A DNA stretch of 64,000 bases from assembly GCF_025148635.1 (NCBI RefSeq), contig NZ_CP102269.1, positions 3,658,001 through 3,722,000 on the forward strand, in the 5' to 3' direction. Of this stretch, positions 32,839-40,309 are shown one piece after another. Source of the stretch: Butyricimonas virosa (GTDB taxonomy: Bacteria > Bacteroidota > Bacteroidia > Bacteroidales > Marinifilaceae). The notes beneath the pieces are model-generated. The model was not told the origin of the DNA. It saw nothing but the letters and a program-made list of their open reading frames with translations, and ran no database searches. The translations under genes and the position numbers were made by a program. How positions within the stretch are numbered: position 1 is the first letter of the stretch; every line of letters starts with the position of its first letter.

Positions 32839-33171
32839 GTTACTATATATTCCTCCAGAACGTTCTTTGAACTCTACAATTTTTTCTAATTTAGAATTTA
32901 TATAAAATGGATGAACGTATGTATTTGTTATATAGTATGATATAGCTTTTTGCAAACGGAACATAAAAAATGCAAGTGTATTTTTTGTTAATTATAGAAA
33001 TATGTTTAAATTGCAGAAAAATAATGCAACCATAAAATGCCGTAATAGGTGAGATTAGAGATCATCGATACAATAGTAAAATAACATAAGTTTTGAAAGT
33101 TGTAGAAATAGAATTTTTATACAGTCGATTATAGAGTTGTTAAAAGTTTTGTTGTACTCAAAATTAACGTT
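32839..33171. other. AT-rich intergenic stretch before the JAMM lipoprotein gene
   Basis: About 330 bases, strongly AT-rich, without a reading frame or repeat I can support. It must hold the promoter of the lipoprotein gene; no full TTTG-N19-TAnnTTTG match was found (weak TGTATTTG near 32920). Its composition differs from the GC-richer thi operon beside it. Confidence 0.6.
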
Positions 33172-34890
33172 ATGAAAAGGAAAGTCATTTTTGGTTATTT
33201 AAAATCCAGTATTTTTTTTATCTTGACCATATTCTTATCTTGTAACGACGATTACGTGGGGTATGACGTGCAAATGGAAAAATTGGACAAGATCGGGCAA
33301 GCTTTCATGGATCACCTACTATCCGGTTCTGATGGAAAACGGCAATGGGAAGAACTGACACGTCTCGGTGATATTCCACCCAATGAAGTTGCACTTGTAT
33401 ACCATGGGAGCCGTGGGTGGCAGTATGTTTTGCCATTATTAAAAGATAGCACGCTAATAGGAATGGTAGCTCTCCCGGTAGAAATCGGTGAAGATAACAA
33501 ATGTTTGTCGGAGTGTTCAATAGGTGCTTCTTGCGTGTTAGAAAAAGAAGACATTAAATCCGATATTTTTATGCAAGGTATACTTAAATCTTCGATATCC
33601 CGGAAATGGCAAGAAAATGGCATCATTATTGATGAAAAATTGATAGTTAATCAAGCAAATTCAACCCTATTTTCACCTCTTTCAAGGGGAAGTGGTGGTT
33701 GTTATTATGCATCTTATACATTGGAGGCCGATAATTATCTAGATGATGAGGGATTTGCTATTATTAATGGAATTAACACGGATGGTTTCGAGGAGATCGC
33801 AAATGAAGTCGCTCGTTATGTACATCGCGGTATAGAAATAATAGTTGAAGAAGATATTATTTTTGTACTAGCCCCTAGTGAAAGCATTGCAGTGATTTAT
33901 TACATTGAATTAGCACGTTGTCTTAGTGATATGAGTATCATTGCAACCTTTACGTTTCTGTGGATGGATACCCCGGGTGGTACAGGTGGTAGCACGGGTG
34001 GTAGTACAGGTGGCAACACGGGTAACACTGGTGATACAGGTGGTAACACGGGTGGCAACACGGGTGGTAACACGGAAAAACCTCCAATAACACCGGATGA
34101 CCCGGGGCATATTGTGGTGAACTTAACAACAAGTGAACTCACCGGTGAAGTTGAAATTGGTGATGTATATTATTTGATAGTGGACATTTATCACACAAAA
34201 CAAGAGCCTATTCCTAAAATAACAAATATCGAGTATCTCGTAAACAGGGTAGGGACAAGGCAAGGAGGAGTTTTATACGAGACGACAGAATGGATTTGTC
34301 CGCGTAAAGCTATTTCTGCGGGAAGGTTCGAATTCGGCGCGATTGTACACTTTGAAGGAGAAACGGGAAAAGTAAATTCTAATACAGTCTATGTTACAGA
34401 GATGTGTCCTTCCATTTCCAAATTCAAAGATTTACCAGTGGTACAAAATCGAGCGATTGAATTGTGGAATGAGACCGTAAATTATAGCAGGCTAAATCAA
34501 AGTACTCATACAACAAGAGAGTTCGGTTGTTTTATCTATTTGAACACGGGAACAGGAGAATATCATTGCGGATCAACAATCCCGGGTGATCCAATACAAC
34601 TTACTGCTCCCGGCAAAGGAACTGTTCGTTTTGTTTATTCAGAACAAAGCTATGATCCCAGGGAAACTTTTGACTTGATAGTTGGAACGATACATTCTCA
34701 TTATCCCATGACTTGGGCCGTACACGGACTTGAACGTCCACCTGGACCATCTAAAGATGATAATAATAGCGACCTGCCGGGGATCGTGTATGATTATTCA
34801 TATACAGTATTGGCGGGAAGTCCCGTGAATATATCAAATAATCCGATGAAAATGTACGTTTATGGTCCGGACAGAAGAGAAACACCTTAA
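33172..34890 (+). CDS. Lipoprotein with C-terminal JAMM/JAB-type metalloprotease-like domain
   Basis: A 572-residue predicted lipoprotein (signal ending IFLSCNDDY). Residues about 25-265 are a domain I do not recognise (DKIGQAFMDHLLSG near its start). Residues about 268-302 are a Gly-Thr-Asn repeat linker. Residues about 303-430 look like a beta-sandwich. The C-terminal part carries a full JAMM-type signature: Glu450 in REFGCFIY, His508-Ser-His510 in TIHSHYP, and Ser527-Lys-Asp-Asp530 in PGPSKDDN. That suggests a zinc isopeptidase/protease-like domain outside the cell. The gene is AT-rich compared with its neighbours. Substrate unknown. A partner gene follows after 13 bases. Confidence 0.75.
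   Translation: MKRKVIFGYLKSSIFFILTIFLSCNDDYVGYDVQMEKLDKIGQAFMDHLLSGSDGKRQWEELTRLGDIPPNEVALVYHGSRGWQYVLPLLKDSTLIGMVALPVEIGEDNKCLSECSIGASCVLEKEDIKSDIFMQGILKSSISRKWQENGIIIDEKLIVNQANSTLFSPLSRGSGGCYYASYTLEADNYLDDEGFAIINGINTDGFEEIANEVARYVHRGIEIIVEEDIIFVLAPSESIAVIYYIELARCLSDMSIIATFTFLWMDTPGGTGGSTGGSTGGNTGNTGDTGGNTGGNTGGNTEKPPITPDDPGHIVVNLTTSELTGEVEIGDVYYLIVDIYHTKQEPIPKITNIEYLVNRVGTRQGGVLYETTEWICPRKAISAGRFEFGAIVHFEGETGKVNSNTVYVTEMCPSISKFKDLPVVQNRAIELWNETVNYSRLNQSTHTTREFGCFIYLNTGTGEYHCGSTIPGDPIQLTAPGKGTVRFVYSEQSYDPRETFDLIVGTIHSHYPMTWAVHGLERPPGPSKDDNNSDLPGIVYDYSYTVLAGSPVNISNNPMKMYVYGPDRRETP
33977..34075 (+). repeat. In-frame tandem repeat encoding a Gly-Thr-Asn linker
   Basis: About 8 imperfect 12-base units of the form GGTGGTAACACG run within the lipoprotein gene, coding for TGGNTGGN-type repeats. 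The repeat can lengthen or shorten in 12-base steps without a frameshift, so linker length may vary between strains. Confidence 0.85.
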
Positions 34891-34903
34891 ATAATATATA
34901 AAG

Positions 34904-35458
34904 ATGGAAAAACTGAAATTCATATCATTCATCGTGCTTTGTCTCTTGGGAATCAATCGTATAGCATATTCTCAAGAACAAGACACGGTAATTATCAAAG
35001 ACAGCATCGCCAAAATGAAACTTGACAAGAAACTGATCAAGTTAGCGAAGCAGGTCGTGTTGAAGCATGGACCGGAGTATTACCGGGAATACCGGGAACC
35101 TGTTATCAGGTACAGGCGAGTATCTAAAGCATGGAACGATCTTTATCCAGAGTTTATAGAGGCTTACGCGGGGCAAGTGTTTTACACCGTGGAATATCCT
35201 TACAACGAGGAAGAAGAGAGATTCTATACCGATTATTCCGCGAAAGTCTATTTCCACGAAGACTTGACCATTTTTCACGTTTCCTTCGGCCACTGCATGG
35301 GCATTAAGGATTACGACAAGCTATCCCGCGCGGAAAAAAACAAGATTCGTATCCCGTACATACAGCGTAGACCGGGTAAATGGGTGCGCGACACCATCCG
35401 GGACGATAACGGCAACGTCATTGAAATTATGAATCGTTACGAGGAGCCTCCTGAATGA
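34904..35458 (+). CDS. Exported protein of unknown function, partner of the JAMM lipoprotein
   Basis: A 184-residue protein with a signal peptide (about 1-23, ending RIAYSQ). The mature part has a basic helical stretch (KLDKKLIKLAKQVVLKHG) and then a beta-rich region (AGQVFYTVEYPYNEEEERFY, AKVYFHEDLTIFHVSFGHCM). I recall similar sequences as conserved hypotheticals of Bacteroidales but cannot name a family. It follows the JAMM lipoprotein by 13 bases and so is likely its functional partner, inhibitor or substrate (inference from position). Its 3' end overlaps the opposing MGMT-like gene by 22 bases. Confidence 0.7.
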   Translation: MEKLKFISFIVLCLLGINRIAYSQEQDTVIIKDSIAKMKLDKKLIKLAKQVVLKHGPEYYREYREPVIRYRRVSKAWNDLYPEFIEAYAGQVFYTVEYPYNEEEERFYTDYSAKVYFHEDLTIFHVSFGHCMGIKDYDKLSRAEKNKIRIPYIQRRPGKWVRDTIRDDNGNVIEIMNRYEEPPE

Positions 35459-35772
35459 GGCGCAGTTAAGATTTCCCACAAGTGCTTTTTCATGTCCACG
35501 CACCCGTTGGCCCGGAAGGTGACGCCCTCGCTTTCGAGCTGGGTGCGTTGTTGGGGCCATCCCGGGGCAGTTTGCCCGACGCTGTTCACGACACGATGGC
35601 AGGAAAGGGTCTTGTCGTCCGGGGATTGTGCCATTGCCCGGCCTACCCACCGGGCGTGTTGCGGTCGTCCCGCCAGCGCGGCGATCCTGCCGTAGGTGAG
35701 TACTTTTCCCCGCGGGATCTGCCGGGTGATCTCGTACACGTCGTTGAAAAATTCCCGTAATGTTTCGTCCAT
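35437..35772 (-). CDS. MGMT-like DNA-binding protein with SCHR active-site motif
   Basis: About 111 residues in the C-terminal (active-site) domain of O6-alkylguanine-DNA alkyltransferases. The helix-turn-helix entry is VLTYGRIAALAG, the arginine finger region is RWVGRAMAQ, and the active-site motif reads SCHRVVNSVG in place of the canonical PCHRV. The cysteine is kept, so it is not a Trp-type ATL protein. The frame stays open to 35982, but a promoter -7 at 35907-35914 and lack of homology upstream favour the ATG at 35772. Likely alkylation-damage recognition or repair; activity uncertain because of the Pro-to-Ser change. Confidence 0.82.
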   Translation of the reverse strand: MDETLREFFNDVYEITRQIPRGKVLTYGRIAALAGRPQHARWVGRAMAQSPDDKTLSCHRVVNSVGQTAPGWPQQRTQLESEGVTFRANGCVDMKKHLWEILTAPHSGGSS

Positions 35773-35906
35773 ATTCAATTCTTGCTCCAGCGTAAAGGTA
35801 TTAAATTTATCGGTAACAACAGCTCGTGCAGGCTCGTTTCGTGTCAGGGCATGAAGGTGGGAAATCAAGGAACGCGCGGGGGTATAAATAGAGCCTTTTT
35901 TCTTGA

Positions 35907-35914
35907 CAAAAGTA
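35907..35914 (-). promoter_or_regulatory. Promoter -7 element of the MGMT-like gene
   Basis: CAAAAGTA reads TACTTTTG leftward (TAnnTTTG). RNA would start near 35900, so an ATG at 35982 could not be used from this promoter. This supports the shorter protein. Confidence 0.5.
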
Positions 35915-35997
35915 AGAAATAATGGGATTCCTGCCAGTTCTCGTGTAAGATGCTGGTTATCTTCACTGTAGGTTAACGTCACCTTCGGTAGTCATTC

Positions 35998-36063
35998 GGT
36001 AAGTGTTCGACAAGTGTTCGATAAGTGTTCGATAAGTGTTCGATACAGAATCGAACACTTACC
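35998..36063. repeat. Iteron-like array: four 11-bp direct repeats closed by an inverted copy
   Basis: AAGTGTTCGAC at 36001-36011 is followed by three AAGTGTTCGAT copies (36012-36022, 36023-36033, 36034-36044) with no gaps. Then TCGAACACTT (36051-36060) is the inverted copy. The outer arms GGTAAGTGTTCGA (35998-36010) and TCGAACACTTACC (36051-36063) are perfect over 13 bases. The 11-bp period puts each copy on the same face of the helix. A promoter follows 9 bases later. Confidence 0.95.
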
Positions 36064-36071
36064 ATGCATGA

Positions 36072-36103
36072 TTTGGTAATTTATCGAAAATTTAGTATAT
36101 TTG
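36072..36103 (+). promoter_or_regulatory. Promoter of the GC-rich orphan gene
   Basis: TTTG (36072-36075), 20 bases, TATATTTG (36096-36103), close to the Bacteroidota consensus. It lies directly after the repeat array and 60 bases before the start codon. AAGGAGGTG at 36153-36161 gives an unusually strong Shine-Dalgarno sequence for this phylum. Confidence 0.75.
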
Positions 36104-36163
36104 TTGTTAAGGTGCCTTTAAGCATTGTTGGAGGATTACGGGAACGTTTAACAAGGAGGTGTT

Positions 36164-36886
36164 ATGAAAAAGAAGAAAAAAATCACGCGGCCGGTCGGCA
36201 AGCGACCGGAAACCACCCGTTGCGACGGGGTGACCACGTACTACCGGAAAGGTAAATTATGCCATTGTAGTAGCAAACGCTTCCCCGGGTCGAGCGAGGA
36301 ACGTGACCGCCGGCGCGCCGCCCGTACCTTGAACCAGCGCCAGCGGGCCAGCGTGTTCGCCCTCGTGTTGCGGCTCGTGAAAATCCTCACGCGAAAGCTG
36401 CAGGACTTCAACGCGTGGGTGTCCCTCGCGAAGACAACGAACATGACTCCTGCGAATCTCTGCCACAAGGTCAACGGCACCGCGTGCGACGAGAACGGCG
36501 TGGCGAATTTCCGCGCCTTCATATTCAGCGTAGGGTGGCTCGCCGTGCCGCTCTTCACCCGCGTCACCCGTCGCGGCTGGGAGATCACCATTGAGTGGCG
36601 ACCCCACGGCATCCCCAACGATACGAGGGACAAGGACACGCTTGTCATCGGCTACTTCTACGATTCCTTGCCCGACGCACCCCGCGTACTTCACTTGCCC
36701 AACGTCACCCGCGCCGGACGGGTAGCCACGTTCACGCTGCCCGATCCAGTGACGGCAACCGGCAAGCCCCTCTCCCCGGACGAGATCGTCCACCTTTATC
36801 CCTACATGGCGGGTTCTGGGCAGGACGAGTTTTCCACTTCCGTCTATCTCCGTGTCGCCCGCGACGCCGACGAGATTCTAGGGTGA
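36164..36886 (+). CDS. GC-rich orphan protein, possibly DUF6266-like
   Basis: A 240-residue cytoplasmic-looking protein with no signal peptide. It has a lysine-rich start, a short YYRKGKLCHCSSKRFPG segment, a basic helical region (about 40-75), FNAWVSLAKTTNM, and a C-terminal half with beta-strand character (ITIEWRPHGIPNDTRDKDTL, ending STSVYLRVARD). The layout resembles DUF6266 proteins of Bacteroidota, but I am not sure. GC content is clearly higher than in the AT-rich genes upstream. It starts behind a strong Shine-Dalgarno sequence and an 11-bp repeat array, both unlike its neighbours, which suggests transfer. Function unknown. Confidence 0.65.
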   Translation: MKKKKKITRPVGKRPETTRCDGVTTYYRKGKLCHCSSKRFPGSSEERDRRRAARTLNQRQRASVFALVLRLVKILTRKLQDFNAWVSLAKTTNMTPANLCHKVNGTACDENGVANFRAFIFSVGWLAVPLFTRVTRRGWEITIEWRPHGIPNDTRDKDTLVIGYFYDSLPDAPRVLHLPNVTRAGRVATFTLPDPVTATGKPLSPDEIVHLYPYMAGSGQDEFSTSVYLRVARDADEILG

Positions 36887-36939
36887 GATCACGCCTTGAA
36901 TGTTTTCTTAGTTTATAAACTTTATAAACCTTATAAACC

Positions 36940-38517
36940 CTAAAACTCCGATGTAAAGTGAAACACCAGTTTCTTGTAGTTTGCCTGTGCCATTTGCAGC
37001 ATGTACTGCGATTCGGCGAGGAAGACATCGCGCCCCCATTTGTCCTTGGCCATGTACTGTGCCTTGTGGAGGCGGAAGTCTTCCAGTTCCTTCGGGTCGA
37101 GGGCCTCGATCCAGCAAGCCTTGTAAAGATTGATGTTTTCCCAGCGACAGGCCGCGCTGTACTCGTGCAACAAACGGTACTCGATGACCTCGAACTGGAG
37201 CGCGCCAACGGTTCCGATGATCTTGCGGTTGTTGAACTGGTTCGTGAACAGCTGGGCCACACCCTCGTCCATGAGCTGGTCGATACCCTTGGCCAGTTGC
37301 TTGGATTTCATGGGGTCGGCGTTCTCGATATATTTGAATAGTTCCGGTGAGAAACTGGGAATACCCTTGAAATGAAGTTTCTCGCCTTCCGTTAGCGTGT
37401 CGCCGATCTTGAAGTTACCCGTGTCGTGAAGACCCACGATGTCACCGGGATACGCCTCGTCGATGATGGATTTCTTGGATGCCATGAATGCCGTGGGGGT
37501 GGAGAACTTGAGGTTCTTGCCCAGCCCGACGTGCAGGTAGTTGGTGTTACGCCGGAAAACGCCGGAACACACTTTCACGAAGGCGATGCGGTCGCGGTGG
37601 TTGGGGTCCATGTTGGCGTGAATCTTGAAGACGAAACCGGTGAATTTCTCCTCGTCCGGTTGCACGAGGCGCTCGTCCGTCTCGCGGGGGAGCGGGCTGG
37701 GAGCGATCTCGATGAAACAGTCCAGCATCTCGCGGATACCGAAGTTGTTCAGTGCCGATCCGAAGAACACGGGGGCCACTTGCCCGTCGAGGTACGCCGC
37801 GCGGTCTATGGCGGGGTATACTTCCCGAACGAGTTCGAGGTCTTCCCGCAGTTTGTCGGCCGAGCGCTCGCCGATATGCTCGTCGAGTTCGCCGGAGTTG
37901 ATGTCGTTGATCTCGATGCCATCCTGGATGGTCTGCACGCTTGCCGAGTAGAGGCAAAGATTCTCGCGGTGTATGTTGTAAATGCCCTTGAACTGGTCGC
38001 CGTTACCGATGGGCCAGCTTAACGGGGTGACTTGTATTTGCAGCTCTTTCTCTATCTCGTCCAGCAGGTCGAACGGGTCCTGTCCGGGACGGTCGAGCTT
38101 GTTGATAAACACGATAACCGGGGTTTTGCGCATCCGGCACACTTGCATCAGCTTGCGGGTCTGCGTCTCCACGCCTTTCGCCGAGTCAACGACGATGATC
38201 ACGCTGTCGCAGGCCGTCAGCACGCGGAAGGTGTCCTCGGCGAAGTCCTGGTGACCGGGGGTGTCAAGAATGTTGATCTTCACGTCCTTGTACTCGAAAC
38301 CCATGACGGAAGTGGCCACGGAGATGCCTCTCTGGCGCTCGATCTCCATGAAGTCGGAGGTGGCCGTTTTCTTGATCTTGTTCGACTTCACGGCTCCCGC
38401 CACGTGAATGGCGCCACCGAAAAGCAATAATTTTTCCGTTAAGGTCGTTTTACCCGCGTCGGGGTGACTGATGATACCGAACGTGCGTCGTTTTAATATT
38501 TCTTCCTTGAAACCCAT
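36940..38517 (-). CDS. prfC: Peptide chain release factor 3
   Basis: A 525-residue translational GTPase that removes RF1/RF2 from the ribosome after termination. The G domain has SHPDAGKTTLTEKLLLFGG (G1), the RGISVATSVM switch (G2), LDTPGHQDF (G3) and INKLDRPG (G4). The RF3-specific middle and C-terminal domains follow (GLHDTGNFKIGDTL, LQFEVIEYRL). Length is the family norm (about 525-530). It has its own promoter upstream. Confidence 0.96.
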   Translation of the reverse strand: MGFKEEILKRRTFGIISHPDAGKTTLTEKLLLFGGAIHVAGAVKSNKIKKTATSDFMEIERQRGISVATSVMGFEYKDVKINILDTPGHQDFAEDTFRVLTACDSVIIVVDSAKGVETQTRKLMQVCRMRKTPVIVFINKLDRPGQDPFDLLDEIEKELQIQVTPLSWPIGNGDQFKGIYNIHRENLCLYSASVQTIQDGIEINDINSGELDEHIGERSADKLREDLELVREVYPAIDRAAYLDGQVAPVFFGSALNNFGIREMLDCFIEIAPSPLPRETDERLVQPDEEKFTGFVFKIHANMDPNHRDRIAFVKVCSGVFRRNTNYLHVGLGKNLKFSTPTAFMASKKSIIDEAYPGDIVGLHDTGNFKIGDTLTEGEKLHFKGIPSFSPELFKYIENADPMKSKQLAKGIDQLMDEGVAQLFTNQFNNRKIIGTVGALQFEVIEYRLLHEYSAACRWENINLYKACWIEALDPKELEDFRLHKAQYMAKDKWGRDVFLAESQYMLQMAQANYKKLVFHFTSEF

Positions 38518-38545
38518 GCTGATTACGTGTTTTTTTTAGCGGGTG

Positions 38546-38576
38546 CAAAGATAGGAAAAGAAGTTTAAAGTTGAAA
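38546..38576 (-). promoter_or_regulatory. Promoter of prfC
   Basis: CAAAGATA (38546-38553) reads TATCTTTG leftward, a perfect -7. At the exact 19-base spacing, GAAA (38573-38576) reads TTTC, a near-match to TTTG. Confidence 0.7.
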
Positions 38577-38600
38577 GAAGTTTAGTATTTAGAGAGAAAA

Positions 38601-38745
38601 AACTACCCCCTCTAACTCCCCCTTACACAGGGGGAGGACACGCTACGTTGGGGGATGGTGGTGTGCTTGGCAATCATCTCTCCCCCTGTGTAAGGGGGAG
38701 CCGGAGGGGGTAGTTGGAAAACTAAAATCTAAAATTAAAAAGAGG
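38601..38745 (+). repeat. GC-rich palindromic repeat, family 1 (copy C)
   Basis: The unit runs ACTACCCCCTCTAACTCCCC, with CTCCCCCTTACACAGGGGGA, a spacer with GCTACGTTGGGGGATGGTGG, then CTCCCCCTGTGTAAGGGGGA and GGGGGTAGTTGG. The two ends are inverted copies of each other. After it comes AAAACTAAAATCTAAAATTA. Copy D has the same sequence and orientation after the DUF559 gene. The rest of 38518-38804 holds no gene. Confidence 0.9.
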
Positions 38746-38804
38746 GTAGTTGGGAAATATCAAACTATTCATTACATTTATAACATTAAAAAATAAAATA
38801 AGCC

Positions 38805-39188
38805 ATGTCTATTCCTCTCCAAAAGAATCCCAAAAACACCAAAACTCTCCGACAAGAATTACGTGCAAGTGCTACCCCAGCGGAAAAGCTCCTATGGCAG
38901 TATATTAAAGAAAAACAAATAGATAATTATAGATTCCGAAGACAACACGGTGTCGGACCCTATATTCTTGATTTTTATTGTCCTTCTCTCCGGCTGGGAA
39001 TAGAGCTGGATGGGAATGTGCATGATGATGTTATCGTGCAGGAGCATGATTGGGAACGGGAGAAGTATTTGAAAGAGATCGCGGGGATTCATGTTCTACG
39101 TTTTGAAAACGAGGAAGTAACGAGTAACACGGAGGCGGTTATAGAGGTGATTCGTTGCTGGATAGCGAAAAACAACCCTTCTTGCTAA
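38805..39188 (+). CDS. DUF559 PD-(D/E)xK endonuclease-domain protein
   Basis: A 127-residue small nuclease-fold protein related to very-short-patch-repair endonucleases. Family words are TPAEKLLWQYIKEKQ, YRFRRQHGVGPYILDFYCPS and LGIELDGNVHD, with the likely catalytic aspartate in LDF and the ExD in IELDG. The C-terminal VLRFENEEV is typical too. It stands alone between two same-direction copies of palindromic repeat family 1. Function of DUF559 proteins is unproven; nuclease activity is expected from the fold. Confidence 0.88.
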   Translation: MSIPLQKNPKNTKTLRQELRASATPAEKLLWQYIKEKQIDNYRFRRQHGVGPYILDFYCPSLRLGIELDGNVHDDVIVQEHDWEREKYLKEIAGIHVLRFENEEVTSNTEAVIEVIRCWIAKNNPSC

Positions 39189-39200
39189 TTTCGGATCTCG

Positions 39201-39400
39201 ACTACCCCCTCTAACTCCCCCTTACACAGGGGGAGGACACGCTACGTTGGGGGATGGTGGCGTGTTTGGTAATCATCTCTCCCCCTTACACAGGGGGAGG
39301 ATACGCTACGTTGGGGGATGGTGGTGTGTTTGGTAATCATCTCTCCCCCTGTGTAAGGGGGAGTCGGAGGGGGTAGTTGGAAAGCTAAAATCTAAAATTA
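39201..39400 (+). repeat. GC-rich palindromic repeat, family 1 (copy D, with internal 64-bp duplication)
   Basis: Same unit as copy C, but the block from CTCCCCCTTACACAGGGGGA through GTTTGGTAATCATCT occurs twice in tandem (39215-39278 and 39279-39342), period 64 bases with few differences. It then closes with CTCCCCCTGTGTAAGGGGGA and GGGGGTAGTTGG. The trailing AAGCTAAAATCTAAAATTAA matches the trailer of copy C. Confidence 0.92.
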
Positions 39401-39412
39401 AAAAGGGGCGAA

Positions 39413-39443
39413 TTTTTACTTTCAATTCTTTATCGTAGCTTTG
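39413..39443 (+). promoter_or_regulatory. Promoter of the nfo operon
   Basis: TAGCTTTG (39436-39443) is a consensus -7. TTTT at 39413-39416, at the exact 19-base spacing, is a one-mismatch -33. The start codon of nfo is 20 bases downstream. Confidence 0.72.
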
Positions 39444-39463
39444 CATATAATATAAAATAAGCT

Positions 39464-40309
39464 ATGGGAAAGTATATAGGAGCGCACGTGAGTGCATCGG
39501 GAGGAGTGGAGAACGCACCGTTGAACGCCCGCGAAATCGGGGCGACGGCTTTTGCCTTGTTCACGAAAAACCAGCGGCAGTGGAAGGCGGCACCGCTGAC
39601 AGCGGGGAGTATCGCGTTGTTCAAAGAACGCTGCGAGGAATTCGGGTTCACGCCGAAACAGATATTGCCGCATGACAGTTATTTGATTAATCTCGGCAAC
39701 CCGGATGCGGATGCGCTGGCGAAGTCGCGGGAGGCTTTCCTCGACGAGATGCAGCGTTGCGAGCAGTTGGGGCTGGATCGGTTGAATTTTCACCCCGGCA
39801 GCACGTTGAAGAAGATCAGCGACGAGGAATGTCTGGCGCTGATCGCGGAGTCGATTAACTTGACGCTGGATAAGACCTGCGGCGTGACGGCAGTGATCGA
39901 GAACACGGCGGGGCAGGGATCGAATCTCGGCTACACGTTCGAGCAGATTGCCTATATTATTGACCGGGTAGAGGACAAGAGCCGGGTGGGCGTCTGCATT
40001 GATACCTGTCATTCTTTCGCCGCGGGTTACGACTTGGCCTCGACGGGAGGATTCACCGAGACGTTCGAGCATTTCGATAACGTGATCGGTTTCAAGTACC
40101 TGCGGGGTATGCACCTGAACGATGCCAAAAAAGAACTGGGTTCACGGGTGGACCGCCACGACAGTTTGGGAAAAGGAACGTTGGGCATAGAGCCTTTCAA
40201 GTGGATCATGGAGGATGAACGGTTTGACGGTATTCCATTGATATTGGAAACGCCGGATGAGGCGTTGTGGCCGGAGGAAATACGGATGTTAAAGGGGTTC
40301 GTGAAATGA
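39464..40309 (+). CDS. nfo: Endonuclease IV (AP endonuclease)
   Basis: A 281-residue zinc TIM-barrel AP endonuclease that cuts 5' of abasic sites. Metal-ligand motifs are GAHVSASGG, LPHDSYLINLG, LNFHPGS, VIENTAGQGSNLG, VCIDTCHSFAAGYD, HLNDAKKELGSRVDRHDSLG and LILETPDE. All three family signatures are intact. It heads a run of genes with transglutaminase, sbcD and sbcC, overlapping the next start codon (ATGA). Confidence 0.96.
   Translation: MGKYIGAHVSASGGVENAPLNAREIGATAFALFTKNQRQWKAAPLTAGSIALFKERCEEFGFTPKQILPHDSYLINLGNPDADALAKSREAFLDEMQRCEQLGLDRLNFHPGSTLKKISDEECLALIAESINLTLDKTCGVTAVIENTAGQGSNLGYTFEQIAYIIDRVEDKSRVGVCIDTCHSFAAGYDLASTGGFTETFEHFDNVIGFKYLRGMHLNDAKKELGSRVDRHDSLGKGTLGIEPFKWIMEDERFDGIPLILETPDEALWPEEIRMLKGFVK

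Noticed and set aside
33977..34075. CRISPR array
   Set aside because: The repeats are short contiguous coding units with no spacers.
33900..34142. Minus-strand proline-rich frames over the lipoprotein linker
   Set aside because: They are antisense readings of the 12-base tandem repeat and not a gene.
35773..35982. N-terminal extension of the MGMT-like protein
   Set aside because: The added 70 residues show no similarity to alkyltransferases and would begin upstream of the best promoter element, so the shorter start was preferred.
35998..36063. CRISPR array or plasmid replication origin
   Set aside because: The repeats are only 11 bp and gapless, so not CRISPR. Iterons would fit a plasmid origin, but no replication initiator gene is near and the setting is chromosomal.
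37426..38022. Plus-strand frames opposite prfC
   Set aside because: prfC is unambiguous; these frames have no start context and no domain.
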